Source: Sambucus nigra
Taxonomy: Eukaryota > Streptophyta > Magnoliopsida > Dipsacales > Adoxaceae
Direction: 5' to 3'
Assembly: GCA_949130495.1 (NCBI GenBank)
Contig: OX422208.1
Span: forward strand, 395,520,561 to 395,584,560
Length of the DNA stretch: 64,000 bases
Shown here: piece after piece, positions 15,151 through 27,582 of the stretch
How positions within the stretch are numbered: position 1 is the first letter of the stretch
How the letters are laid out: each line of letters starts with the position of its first letter
Notes under the pieces: generated by a model
The model's input: the letters and a program-made list of their open reading frames with translations, nothing else
Databases searched by the model: none
What the model was told of the DNA's origin: nothing
Translations under genes and position numbers: made by a program

Positions 15151-16335
15151 CTGAGGCGGTGCTGGGAGGGCGGCGGGAAAAATCGATCTCTGGGGATCCT
15201 ATTGAGCACCCTGTTGCTGATACTGTGGGGCCCTGCCCCTCTCAGCATAATAATGACGCTTGTGGCCAGTCTTGCCACATATAAAACACTTCCCACCAAA
15301 GTTTCCCCCTCGTTGCCCCTGTTGTCTTCGGCCCTGCTGGCCGTTTCCACCTCCCCCTTGGCCCTGCCTAAATTGCTGCTGGCCCTGATGTCCCTGTTAG
15401 CCCTGATGGCCATGCTGACCCTTCTGGCCATGCCTAAAACCTCCCTGACCCTGACGGAAACCCCCTGATCTGAATCGCTTAGAATCCCCCTGCTGGGAAT
15501 TCTGATCGACCTGTCTCTGCTAACCCTGAGCTGTCTATGCCCCACTGGCACCATTACCTCCTGTCCTCCCCTGCTGGTTGGACTCCCCTGCTCGTTTTCT
15601 CCTAGTCATATGGAAGCGGTGGTTCTGGCAATGCAGTAGCGCTGCATTAAGAACATCAGTAGAGGTCTGTAATGAGAGGTTACCCAGAAGGTGTTGCCTG
15701 ATCCTCCAGGTGAGGCCATCCATGAACATCTGTATCTTCTTCTCCTCGGTAGGTACCTTTGTTGGTACCAGATTAACTATCCTAGTAAACTCTTCTTCGT
15801 ACTCAGCTACGGTCTTCCCTTCCTAGGTGAGGTTTAGTATCTTCCGCCTCATCTCAGTCTGAATGGTCGAAGGAAAGTCCTCCTGGTCAAACCGCACCCA
15901 AAAATCACCAATCGTCAACAGATCTCTCTCCTCTGTAGTCGTACAGTACTCCCACCACTGTAAGGCTTCCCCTATCAGCTTAAAGGTAGCCAAAACCTGC
16001 CTCTGAACTTCGGTGCACTCATACATACGGAGGTGACGGTGTATGTCCTTCTTCCACGGGCTAGCAGTTACCACGTCAGAACCACCTGCGAACTCTGGAG
16101 GGTGTGCCTTCTGAAAGGCATCCCTAACTCTCTCCCATGCAGTAGGGAAGATGTGGGCAGGTGCTGGCGCCACTACTGGTGCCTGTGGTGGTTCCTGCTA
16201 TACCACTATCATTGCTGCATTAACTGCCTGTGCAACGATGGCAGCAATTTCCGTAGCATTCATCATGCCCGAAGCTGGAACTGGCGGTGGCTCTGGCTGG
16301 GCATTCTTGTCCTTAGGTGCACGTCGAGGAGGCAT
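15042..16335 (-). pseudogene. Gag with altered zinc knuckle
   Basis: From ATG 16335 the peptide starts MPPRRAPKDKNAQ and meets a stop about 45 codons later. It continues with the capsid-like segment HPPEFAGGSDVV, GEALQWWEYC and FDQEDFPSTIQ. Farther on come Gln/Gly-rich low-complexity sequence and the knuckle CFICGKTGHKRHYY (about 15250-15292), where Tyr replaces the last Cys of CX2CX4HX4C. Several frameshifts lie between these blocks. Confidence 0.8.
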
Positions 16336-16503
16336 CTGAGACGAGAAAGAATTTTATTTGTCCACAGTTATAGTTAAATATCCATTAGCTGAAGACGTAA
16401 ATGTACAATCAAGAACACAACAATCCTAAAAAATAAGGCTCTATATCAAATAACGCTAAGCTGAAAGCGTGATAAGCTGTACAGATCCTAAAGGACTCTA
16501 GAG

Positions 16504-16521
16504 CCTGATGCTCTGATACCA
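16504..16521 (-). promoter_or_regulatory. tRNA-iMet primer-binding site
   Basis: On the minus strand it reads TGGTATCAGAGCATCAGG, a few bases inside the 5' LTR. The first 12 bases are complementary to the 3' end of plant initiator tRNA-Met. Confidence 0.85.
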
Positions 16522-16525
16522 CCTA

Positions 16526-17486
16526 TGACACTCCGCCCAATTAAATATCGAGTGATAAGTCCTTTATAAAATTTAAAACAGAATGTTCGGTTGGTTCATT
16601 CTTAGCATCACTATCGAAAATATAATAACCTTATTAACCACCTAATAATTAATTAAGCTAGTGTCAAAATATTTTTCCTTTTTCAATTAATAAGAATCAT
16701 ACAATTATTAAATCCAAGAATTTAAATATAATCCATCCACACACAACTAATTAATATAAATACTGAATCAGAATCACATGCTGAAATATCTAAGACTGGA
16801 TAAAACATTCCAGTTCAAAACTCTAAACCAAGAACCATAGTAACAATAAATCCAATTGAAATGAAAGGAAAGTAAACTGAATACAATCTCTGATAAAATG
16901 TCTAAGTAATGGGCGACCCATGCCCTAAATGGATAGTCTATCTAGAACTGCATGAAATGATAGAGGCGTCTAATGTAAAGACCTACAACTTCCACAGCAC
17001 ATGCAGCACGCCAAGCAATCTAAATCTTTAAGTCTGGTGTCCCTGTGGCTGAGCACCTGATATAATACATATATATAGCAAAAGAGAAAAGAGATGCAAG
17101 AAACGGGTCAGAGCCCGATGTGTAAAAATATTTATTTTAGCAAGTATTTAAAAATTTTAATAGAGCAAGTATCAAATGCATGTTAGTTCGAACTCTCACA
17201 TGAGATTATCACCTCTCGTCTATTGTGCACGCCTAACGTACATCTATTCTCACCTAGCCTTATGTAACACTTCTAACTAGATAAATACATATACTTCTAG
17301 TTATACCTCGTGGTAGCAACCCGAAATTCCCAATTTTTCACATTATTAATATCATCATTTATTAATTCAGTTAAGTGTTATCACACTAAGTTAAGTATTC
17401 ACAGCTTACGTCACTTGAGATTGTACTATCCCAATAACCTACAATTATCTCACAGTAGGAATAACACAAGTACATACATATATATA
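16526..17486 (-). repeat. Tekay-like 5' LTR, truncated
   Basis: Begins TGACACTCCGCCC and matches the left LTR through the region up to the AC/TA microsatellite, then stops. About 1.9 kb of LTR expected from the left copy is missing. Confidence 0.85.
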
Positions 17487-18625
17487 TAAGGGGGGTTACG
17501 TGTCTGGAAATGGTAATGGGTTTGTGGTATAAGGGGGGTTACGGGTTTAAGGAGTGATCGTGGGTTGGGAAACAGGGTCGCCGGAGGTGGTGGCATGGGG
17601 GTTCAAGGGGCGTCGCCGGACTAAGGGTCCGCGGCTGGTGGTGGGAGGTAGGTCCGGGCCGGGGTCGGAGCATGGGTATGGTTTCGACGGGTTCAGGGAT
17701 AGGAGAAATGGGGGTATGGACAGACAGGCGCCGGGTCGGGGCGCCATGGGTACCAGGTTTTGGGCAAGTCGTCGGCGTCTCGCCGACAGTGGGTATGTGT
17801 TGAGAGAGAGAGAAAGTGATGATGTTTAATGGAGGTGTGGAGTTGGTTATAGGGGAAAAGAGGAGAGAGAAAATGAGTGTTAGGAGGTTGAAGAAGAAGT
17901 GGGGGTAATTGGGTGTGTGTGAGGTTTAGGGAATTAGAGTGAGGGTGAGGGCTTGTTTTGTGTGTATGATGTGTGTAGGATAAGTGGTGTGTGTGTTAAT
18001 TTGTGCCGCCTAAAAATAACATAAAAAATCAAAATTAATAAAAATAAAAATCTAAAAATAAAAATCCTACTTCTAATAATAAAATAAAGACTCAAATTAA
18101 AAATAAAACTTAAAAAAAGAAATAAAATAAATATAAAAAATAGAAATCTATTAAACTAAAAACAAAAATTCTGTAAAAAAGTAAAATCTAATAAAATTAA
18201 AAAAATAAATGAAATCCTAAAAAAAATCCAATCCAAATAAAAACTAAAAACTTATAAAAATCAAAATAAAATTAAATTACACTAATAAAATAAAAATAGA
18301 AAATATAACCTAGAAATTCTAAAATAAAACTTAAAAAATAAAATGACACAAAATAAAAATCTAAAAAAATATTAAAAAGGGACAAACAAAACACACACAG
18401 GGTTTGGGGTATGTTTAGGCTCAGTTTAGGGTAGGCTAGGATATGGGACAAGGGTATTTAATACCATTCAACGCGCATTTGCCTCGATATATAACTTTCG
18501 ACACCGCAAACAAACATTTGACCTACATGATAAATATTTAAGCACATAAGACCCATATTATCGAGAATTAGCAACTAAAGTACATCTATTCGAGGTATAA
18601 AATGTACAGTTTTGGGTGCTTATCA
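17487..18625 (-). repeat. Athila-like 3' LTR, truncated
   Basis: Parallels about 25265-26374 base for base with small gaps, including a GC-rich block (about 17560-17800), an A-rich AAAATAAAAATC block (about 18015-18375) and the end GGGTGCTTATCA. Short ORFs in the GC-rich block are mirrored in the other LTR and are not genes. Confidence 0.85.
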
Positions 18626-18640
18626 CATCACCCCCAAACA
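18626..18640 (-). promoter_or_regulatory. Polypurine tract of Athila-like element
   Basis: The minus-strand sequence CTGTTTGGGGGTGATG directly precedes the TGATAAGCACCC start of the 3' LTR. Confidence 0.6.
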
Positions 18641-20883
18641 GAGCGTTGCTAGTCCTCGAGCAATAAGATAGAGAGAAAGAGAAAGATAAGAAACCAAAAG
18701 TATACCACTTTCGCGGGCACTTGCGATTGCATTAGCATGTGCAACAAGCCTTTAAACCTATAGGTTTCCCTACAGGACGAGTTGTGTCTCGTGAGGGTTT
18801 GCAAGGAATATACCCACAAAATTCTTATTTGCAAAAATTTATTGAAAGGCAGTCAATCTCTTATTGGACATAGAATAATCGCACAATCCATCATGAGATA
18901 AATGTTTTCTGAAATACAAGCTAGAATGTGTAAAAATTTTAGCTAAGTAAATACTAAAGGCACATCCTTCCTAGAACTCAATGTGTGTAGTGTGAATCAG
19001 TCAAAACGGGTCGAGTATCACAAGAGTAATTCCTAGATTGCCTCTTTGGAATCAACTCTTCAACTTCAAATCTCACTGGATATCTCTCTCTCAAACGAAC
19101 TCTTGAGATTAAGGTCAGTGTATCGCTCTTGTGTGTGAGGAGGTGAGTAAATGTAAGTAAGTTCAAACCTCTCACACACACATAAGAAAGAACGTACAAT
19201 TAGAAAGAAAAATGATCTCATGAAAGAAATGCTAATCACTATAGTGAGAACATCGAGTTATTCACCACGTTGACTCTCATTTGCCCGAACACCGAGGGGA
19301 AAACATGAATTTTTATGGGTGAGGGGAAATGAAATGGGATGAGCAGGATATGATAGGTAGGATGGATGGGATGAGGTAGGTAGGATAGTGATATGATGGA
19401 TAATGGATGAGTGATGAGTGATGGATGCGATAAGATTGAGAAGAATGTATTATACATGAAGAACAAATGTCTTTATTACAAAAAAATAAACTACAAACTC
19501 TTTTTTTTTCTTTTCTCTATTTTTTTCTCTTCTTTTTCTAGTTTTTTTCTTCTATTTTCGCTATTTTTATGTTTTTCTTTTTTTCTTTTTTTTTCTCTCA
19601 CTTTTCAAACCAACACTGAAGACATTTAACATTTGGAATCAACACTCTTTTTCTCAAAATAATGATGGATGATATATGAATGGAGTGGAGAATGTGTATG
19701 GATGATGAGGGGAATAAGTGGGAATATGGGTGAAGTGAATGGTAAATGGTAGGTGTATGGATGAAAATTTAGTGATCGGGACAAATTTCAAAACACGCGT
19801 TTCTTATAACTCGAAAGTGATGTCGTTCTCACTGATCAAGCCAAAATTTTATGAAAGATAATGAAATCATACAACGATTAAAGTGCGGACCCAAAAGAAG
19901 TTGAATCAACCATTGACTCGGAGATTGCGTAAAACACTCTGAAAGGGTGAAAGGCACAAATCTCACAAGCTAAAGTCTCTGCTAGTGATCCTTAAGGTTC
20001 TCTTTAGAACTATAGTACTCTTCAACTCTAAATCGTAGTGACGTCATAAGTGCGCAAATTTTTATTGAGTCTAGAAATGCATGGTGCAACATGCCTTGTT
20101 ACGTATTACATAAGCTATTTAGAAAAAATATTCTCTGGCTTGATTCCTAGACTTAAAAAGATGGATGATTGAAAATTCACATCAATAAATGAGATGAAAG
20201 AAACTACATGAAATTTTAAAAATCAGGTTCAAAAATTCAAAAAAAGAGGAACGACTTTGATAAAATTCCCCACCCCCAAACAAAAAGGAACATCGTCCTA
20301 GATGTTAAGTAAAATGATTTTTAAAATTGAGAGCATAAGGTAGGAAAGAGGTTACCAGAATCAACCGCTAATGAAGTGGACAGAGGAAGCCAAGAATAAA
20401 CCTTAATAAATGATAATAAAAATGTGTACAAGCAGCATGATAAAGCATTGAGTGGTGCGAAACGCCACCCCCCAACAGGATGAGACTAGTACCAGAAACG
20501 CGGGCTGCCTCCCGGTAGCGCTAAATTTAATGTCTTCAGCCAGACCGAAGGGATCTCACCCTAAGGATAAGAACGAGGAAAGCTCGGGGTGGCAGAAAAA
20601 TTGGGTGATGAGAATCACCCCCAAACAAGACTGAAGTATCAGGCTTGCTGGATAAAGGCTAAAATGGTCAATGCACCTGTATGGAAAAGTGCATCACACA
20701 ATGCAAAGCATCGATGAACCATGGGCGGGTGGGTATTAAGGTAAAGGTGAGGGTGGAAAGGGTGAATGGTTATCGGTCTCGGGCCTTATTGAGCTTAAAG
20801 GTGTGGGAAACTAGGGCCCTATAAGCATGGTGCTCAAGTTGTATGGGAAGGCAAAAGGGTTTGATAAGTGGAATGGGTTGGGC
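18641..20883 (-). other. Non-coding interior of Athila-like element
   Basis: No domain is recognised. It holds a GGAT/GATGA-rich simple region (about 19316-19435), a T-rich stretch (19498-19605) and, at 20499-20538, the minus-strand motif GACATTAAATTTAGCGCTAC followed by CGGGAGGCAGCCC. This matches in form the AAGCGCTT...GGGAGGCAACCC signature seen downstream of pol in Athila elements. Confidence 0.55.
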
Positions 20884-22618
20884 CTAAGAGAAATCACACG
20901 ACCGTTCTATGAATGGACGATAATAATGGTCGCGCCATAACACACCAGAGAGCTGTCGATGGGAAAAATCAACGCGACAAGAGAGTGACGGGCATAGAAT
21001 AACAAGCTCGGTGTCACGATGGAGAGTAGCATAAAAAAGATTCTCATAGATGGTGGATGATGGTTTTAGGTGAGTATCTAAAAATGTGGTTGGGGACATG
21101 CATGGTATAAGATCTAGATCCCAACTAGGTGATGGGATAATGGGTGGGGTAAAGGGTGGATCGGGTGGGATAAATGGTGGATCGGGTGGGATAAATGGTA
21201 GAGGAAGATGATCTATCTCTAGAGTAGGGAACACACACTCATTTGGAGGGACATAGTGATCCTCAATATTCTCCTGAAGAGGGAGTGTGGTATCAAGTGA
21301 TTTTGAGATCAACTTATCCACTAATGTATCACCATCCGTTGTGCTGAAAGGGTCGAACGAGACATTAAGATTCGAGATAGATGAATCAACATCAATATTC
21401 GGCTTAAGGGGAGCCAAATATGATGGGGTATGATCCATATCAAGAGAGGTGGGAACCATCTCTGATGCTATCTCGGTACAATGGTGAGCACTCGTAGCCG
21501 GAGCGAACCTAAAAGATATGGGCATGTCAGAGACATATGCAATTGGGGCATGAGGTAAAATCTCGGGCATATTTTTAGATATGACGAGAGTGTGAAGGTG
21601 AACTGCAATGATGGGTTCATGTGAAAATGGTGGGATTGGATCAGTCTCACTAATGAAAGGTAAGTCAACACAATTGTCGACTTGGGACCCGGACCATGGA
21701 ATGGTCTCAACTTCGAGATTCTCGTGGTGGTAGGGTTGGTCATACTAAAAATCGGTGGCACAAGACGACGCATCATCACTCCATGTAGGGGGAACAATAG
21801 GTTGACTTGGGGTGAAGTCCGACTCTCTCTCACACTCAATTTCATTTAATCTTTGTTCAAGCCGTTGGAGGGCTTCATTTTGAAATTGAGTGGCTTGCTC
21901 TTGCTTGAGTATGAACTTTTACAAGAGGCTTTCGAGAGTGGATGTGGAGGGTGGCGGTGGTGGAATGACAGGTGGTGGTGGTGGTCGAGGTGGACATAAC
22001 TCGCTGCTATCATGAGTGTACGAAGAATACTCAAATGAAGTGTGGGGAGTGGGGCCAAGTTCATCATACACGAAAGGATCGCTTTCGTGATGGACAAATG
22101 CTTAATATTCAGTGGGTGCAGAGTGAGGAAACTGATCGTGAACGGGTGCACAAGGTTGCCATGATGACTATTGGAACGGGTGAGGATCCACAACATCGAG
22201 TTGGGATTCGTATTGCGTGGAAGGGTGATCAGGCCTCCATGAATAGCTCGGGTACTCACACAACTCGGGATTAAGTATATCGAGATAGTAGGCCGAGGTG
22301 GGTTCTGAAATAGTATCATATGGATACACATGTTCTACGGTGGGTTCGGATGGATATGGAATGTTAGGGCACTCATGGGACATGTGATCGGCATAATAAC
22401 AATGTGTGCACAACAAAGGATGAGACACGTCAACACTTGACACTAATGGTGACGAAATAGGATGTGCGCATAGATGGGTCGAGAGTACCAACGGTACTCG
22501 TGAGAGAGGTGAAACAGCTAAGGATATCATAAAGAGACGGCTCGGGATCACTCTCACACGTGTCACGTGTCAATGAAAATTGACCAAAGTAGTCCCGTAA
22601 AGGACGTTCTTCAGCCAC
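20884..22618 (-). pseudogene. Gag-like ORF with CX2CX4HX4C knuckle, broken
   Basis: One minus-strand frame (22566 to 20884) carries nearly all recognisable features, broken by about four in-frame stops. An N-terminal block starting MAEERPLRDYFGQF is one frame off. In order: CTHCYYADHMSHEC (a knuckle with correct CX2CX4HX4C spacing), a Pro-rich tract, a coiled-coil-like segment KQEQATQFQNEALQRLEQRL, then FIPPDPP repeats and a basic/aromatic C-terminus (RDHYYRPFIERS). Intact it would have about 570 residues. No protease follows. It resembles the RNA-binding protein of a retroelement, but the family is not one I can name, and the knuckle is the only firm domain. Confidence 0.6.
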
Positions 22619-23645
22619 GTGGATAGAAATATATTTTTTTTTAGTGTTTTTTTTTCAAAAGGAAAGAAAATACTTTTGGTTTTATTAAAAAGGAAATAAA
22701 GAAAATATTTTTGAATTTTTTATAAAAATAATATAAGAAAATATTTTTGGATTTTTTGGAAGAAAATGTAGGGAAAAGTGTATGGACTCTTTGATTTGGA
22801 CGAACTAACTAAAATCGACCACCGAAAAATGGAATTGGACACACACACACAAGTCAAGAAAATTTCCTAACTAGCACATAGCCAATTTTTATCTTTAGAT
22901 TTAGTGAAAGGGTAGTCAAATTTTAATAAAGTCCGTGGGCGATAAAAAATCACGGAATAATTTGAGTGATCGCCTTTGCAAAATTTTCTCCTATTGGGCT
23001 ACCTAGTTGATTGATTTTAAATTTAGTGATGGCTAGGGTAGCACACAATGATAAGCGAGTGAGTCGGGTGATGAAATCCATTCTCGTGAGTGACCGGGTG
23101 TAGGTCTTAGTAATTTAATTCATCACATCATTCAAAAAATAAATGCGAGAACAAAATCACACAAGAGCACACAAGAAGAATTGACTGGCTAACAGGAGAG
23201 GGGCGAGGGTTTAAAAATGTACCTCCCACGGTTTTTAGGTCGTGGGGTGCCGAAAATTTGAGTCGACCGGGGGGAGATCACACCTATCTCAGTCGGCCCC
23301 GGGAGTCCTACTGACCCAAGATAGAGAGGCTTCTAAATCCTCGCCTTTGGACGCCCTATCTCTACCTTGTTCGGTTTCCCAATCACGCTTGTCTTCGATT
23401 TATTACAAATTTAAATAAAAAATAAATGGTGTCTCTAAGCACCGCAATACAAGCCAAGAATAGAATAATCCTAAATACAAGCCTTTTAAAAATATAAAAA
23501 TGGTACACAAAAATAATAAAGTGCAAAAAAATAAATGAACTACAATATGAAATCCGCTCTAAGTGCTTCACGCTCCCAAGAATGGCAACGACGCCATTTG
23601 GTAGAGTGAACTTTTCTGTGTATTTTTCGTCATTGCTTGAAAAGC
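22619..23645 (-). other. 5' leader of Athila-like element
   Basis: Lies between the primer site and the gag-like start. It is AT-rich near 22630-22800 with G-rich patches near 23250-23310. No gene seen. Confidence 0.5.
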
Positions 23646-23663
23646 TCCCCGGCAACGGTGCCA
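23646..23663 (-). promoter_or_regulatory. tRNA-Asp primer-binding site
   Basis: On the minus strand it reads TGGCACCGTTGCCGGGGA, one base different from the complement of the 3' end of plant tRNA-Asp (TGGCGCCGTTGCCGGGGA). It lies two bases inside the 5' LTR. Confidence 0.8.
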
Positions 23664-23665
23664 TT

Positions 23666-26374
23666 TGATAACTTTCTTTTAGTATGTCGTTGTTGAAAGC
23701 CAAGTTAATCAAAATCTTATAATACCTACAAAATAATATCAATCTCAAGTGTAGAGGTAAGTAAGGGTATCAATCCACATCAAGGGGGTAAGCTAGAGAC
23801 AAACTCAATTGTAGTTCACTTTTAATTTTCTTTTTGGGCTTTTTTTTTTTGCCTTTTCCTACTTTTTTTTAGCTTTTCAAATATTAAAACAATTAGGTGA
23901 GGTGAGGTGAAATAATACTAAACTAAAATGTGAGATGAAAACAACTAACTAGAAAGTGACTAAAAGTGAAAAATAAAGTCTAACACTAAAATAAGAGATA
24001 GATTGAGGTAAATAATTGTGAGAAAAATCAAGGAATGGGATTCCACCACAAATTTTAGCTATTCTAATTAATTAATTGAATTCTCCCAAATTAATATCAA
24101 ATTTACAAATCAACACTCGTTGCAAATGTAATTTTACTAGTAACCTTTTAAAAAATTAAGTTTAACACCCCACAACTTTAGAAAAATAGATCTACACTCC
24201 TTTTAATTAATCACCCGCTAGGATCGATCAATTAAAATTTATGTAAATCTTAGAAAATAAATTTAGAGTTGAAATTCAAGTTATAATAACCCACTTAAGA
24301 AACTCCTATCTCTAGTTCGAATCTAAAATGGGTATTATAACTAGAATTTTGATTTTCTCTCGAAAATCATCTACCCTCTCTCGAGGCGTAAATTTAAGGG
24401 CGAGGGATCAAAATTAATATTCAAAGGGAATTTTCAAGTAATCAAACTAATTAAACTAAAATAGCATCAAATAAGGGTTTTCCCCCACCCCTTGAAAGGG
24501 GATTTAACCTAACATGATATTAAACATGATGAACAAATAATCAAGGCTACTAAAATAAAATAGAAGGAAATAGAACAAGCAAACCAAATCTCTTTGAGAA
24601 AGCTGAACTCTAATCTTCCAATTTGAAGCATACGATCCCTCTAATTGAGCATCCAAGTGATGTGAAATTACATATTCACTCAATTAACTCTCTTACAAAA
24701 TTTAACATCACAATTATCTAACAAAAATAATAAAAAAAACTATTTACAAATATTTCTACCTAATTTATTCTAACCTAACTCTCTACTTTTCTTTAGAATT
24801 TTCTCTCTCTATTTGATGATATCTCCTTCTCCTCAAATGTGGTCTTGAGTCTTCTTTTGTAGTAGATGTACACATGGGGTTAAGGGGTATTTTTGGGAAG
24901 GTTTAATGTGCATGGAAATGGGATGTGTACACATAATGTAAAAGAGGTGTGAGGGCATGTGGGTTAAATGGGGTGACAAAATCTGATTTGGTTTAGAGGG
25001 TATAATGGGAAGTGAGGTTAAGTAGGTAGTTGGGGGTATTTGGGTAAAATAATTTAAAAAGGGAATAAGGGTGCATGTGGGGTTTTGTTAGTTGACTTGG
25101 TCATTGTTTTGGTTTGGACTTTGACAGGAGAAAAGAAATCGTGTGGCTTATATGGTGAAATGGGTTAAGGTTTGGAAAGTGGAGGTGGGAATCGGGTTTG
25201 GCATGGTGGGTATGGGATAGGATAAGGGGTCTGGGTTGTGGGTTTCTGGGTTGCAGGGTCGCGGGTCTGGAAATGGTGGCGTGTTTGTGGTATAAGGGTG
25301 TTACGGGTTTAAGGAGCGATCGCGGGTTGGGAAACAAGGTCGCCGGAGTTGGTCGCGTGGGAGTTCAAGGGGCGTCGCTGGACTAAGGGTCCGCGACTGC
25401 TGGTGGGCGGTAGGTCCGGGCCGGTGTCGGAGCATGGGGATGGTTTCGACGAGTTCAGGGACAGCAGAAATGGGGGTATGGACAGACAGGCGCCGGGTCG
25501 GGGCGCCATGGGTACCGGGTTTTGGGCAGATCGTCGGCGTCTCGCCGGCAGTGAGTATGGGTTGAGAGAGAGAGAGTGATGATGTTTAATGGAGGTTTGA
25601 GTGGTAAGAGGTGTAGAGTTTGTTATGGGGGGAAAGAGGAGAGAAAATGGGTGTTGGTAGGTTGAAGAAGAAGTGGGGGTAATTGGGTATGTGTGAGGTT
25701 TAGGGAATTAGAGTGAGAGTGAGGGTTTGGTTTGTGTGTATGATAAATGAGGTGCGTGTGTGTGTTAATTTGTGACCCCTAAAAATAATATAAAAAATAA
25801 AAATTAATAAAAATAAAAATCTTACTTCTAATAATAAAATAAAGACTCAAATTAAAAATAAAACTAAAAAAAAAGAAATAAAATAAATATAAAAATAGAA
25901 ATCTATTAAACTAAAAACTAAAACTCTATAAAAAAGTAAAACCTAATAAAACTATCAAAAAATATGAAATCCTACAAATAAAATCCAATCCTAATAAAAA
26001 CTAATAAAAATCAAAATAAAATAAAATTACACTAATAAAATAAAAATAGAAAATATAACCTAGAAATTATAAAATAAAACTTAAAAAATAAAATGACACA
26101 AAATAAAAATCTAAAAAAAAATATTAAAAAGGGACAAACAAAACACACATAGGGTTTGAGTAGGTTTAGGCTCAGTTAGGGTAGGCTAGGATACGGGACA
26201 AGGGTATTTAGCACCATTCAACGCGCATTTGCCTCGATATATAACTTTCGACACCGCAAACGGATATTTGACCTATAAGATAAACATTTAAGCACATAAG
26301 ACCCATATTGCCGAGAATTAACAACTAAAGTACGTCTATTCGGGTATGAAATGTACAGTTTTGGGTGCTTATCA
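23666..26374 (-). repeat. Athila-like 5' LTR, complete
   Basis: A 2709-bp LTR starting TGATAACTTTC and ending GGGTGCTTATCA. Its right 1.1 kb pairs with 17487-18625. The left 1.6 kb has no partner because the other LTR is truncated. Confidence 0.85.
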
Positions 26375-27433
26375 AAATCTAATCTACAATTTACACACAA
26401 GAATCGTGAGTTTTTTAGTCGAAACATTATTACTAATTCATATTTTTAATTTTAATACGCAAAACATCCCACAGTTCTATCGTAATCCTAACGTCTAATC
26501 CAAGCATGCGATTATTTCAAGTCTTAAATATATTTTGAGCTTTGAATAAAAAGAGTCCCAGAATTATTTTCACTTTTTTAATTGGTCTTCCAATTTTATT
26601 TTAAGAAAAAAAACCATTTATTATGGTTTAGGCAATATTTAAAATGCATAACACTTAAGGGGAACGATAAAAGTATTCGTGAGCGCAAAGAAGTCGTCTT
26701 GAAAATCTGATTACACACTAGCTTTCCTCTCGAAAAAATAGTAAAGACTCATTCTTGGTTGTTCTTGAGAAAACTTGATTTGAATATTCAAAACTAGGGT
26801 TGAAACTTATTTTTAATAGGGTATAGATTTTGTAGAAAATAGGAGATAATAATTTGGGAGGCTATTGCTTTTTGAGAAGGGTTAAAAGTGTTTTAAAAAG
26901 TATAAATTTCGTCCATTATATAAGGGATTTAAAGAAGGAGTCCTAATCATAATATAAACATACACAAATCAGTTCTGGATGATCGGACCATCGGAATTTG
27001 TTAAAATTTTGATATGTTGTAAGCCGCTGTCAAAAAATCGCTCGATCGAACATCGTTAAGATCGTCTGCATCACATTTTAGAGATCAGACTGTCAGATTT
27101 CCCTGAATTTTGGATATGTTTTAGATGAAGGCGAGACAAAGTGGTTAAGAAAAATCAACTCGATCGAACATCGTTAAGATCATTTGCATCACGTTTTAGA
27201 TATCGAATTGTTGAATTCCTGATCCTCCTTAGGTCGGATCCTCCCTCAATTTTCATATAAAAAGTTATAATTTTCAAATTTTGATCCCGATTTAGATTCC
27301 ACTTAAATCCTTATTTTTATATATAAAACCCAACATTTTCACATACCAAAATTTAATAGATTTCAAAAATTATTTTTTTGAAAATTTTAATTCAACAAAG
27401 ATTTTTATGACTTAAAAAAATCACAGTGTTACA
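26375..27433 (-). repeat. Probable gypsy LTR fragment
   Basis: Read on the minus strand it begins TGTAACACTGTGATTTTTT at 27433, the form of a chromovirus LTR start. It contains imperfect internal repeats around GATCGAACATCGTTAAGATC (27050 and 27160). Its left side is cut by the Athila-like element. No terminal CA partner was located, so the call is tentative. Confidence 0.45.
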
Positions 27434-27582
27434 GGATGTAATCTAAATTTTTATAGTTTTTTGATTTAGTTAGTTGTTTGAATATCTTTTTTGATGAGTT
27501 AATACATTTGATTTAGTTAATTAGATATAATTCTATATCGATATCATTTTGGTTTATTTAGCTTGAATATATTTTTCCAACA

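Larger units (their letters stand above)
10990..16335 (-). pseudogene. Degenerate Tekay-type gag-pol polyprotein
   Basis: The order on the minus strand is gag, zinc knuckle, protease, RT, RNase H, integrase, chromodomain. The start ATG is at 16335-16333 (peptide begins MPPRRAPKDKN). In-frame stops occur soon after the start and between most domains, and a 747-bp MITE splits RT. Three functional residues are lost: the last Cys of the zinc knuckle (CFICGKTGHKRHYY), the second Asp of the RT FIDD box (reads FIDN), and the integrase catalytic Glu (LED replaced by LKN). The family normally makes a virus-like particle, copies its RNA and inserts the cDNA. This copy cannot encode those activities. 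Confidence 0.9.
17487..26374 (-). mobile_element. Athila-like gypsy element with gag-like ORF but no pol
   Basis: The right LTR is 23666-26374 (TGATAAC...GCTTATCA). The left LTR is 17487-18625, truncated. A primer site matching tRNA-Asp sits at the right LTR, so the element reads on the minus strand. A TTTGGGGGTGATG purine tract precedes the left LTR. Between them lie a degenerate gag-like ORF (20884-22618) and, downstream, a motif typical of Athila elements (20499-20538). I see no protease, RT or integrase. The interior is 5.0 kb, shorter than autonomous Athila. It is probably a non-autonomous derivative, later truncated on its left. Confidence 0.75.

Noticed and set aside
15004..15468. 154-codon plus-strand ORF
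   Set aside because: Reverse-strand shadow of the Gln/Gly-rich gag region.
17547..17829. GC-rich ORFs on both strands (also at 25309-25579)
   Set aside because: They lie in both LTR copies of the Athila-like element, are not conserved as one frame, and have no known domain.
21846..22331. 161-codon minus-strand ORF rich in His/Pro/Ser
   Set aside because: One frame off the gag-like frame, which carries the coiled coil and continues to 20884. It is a shadow.
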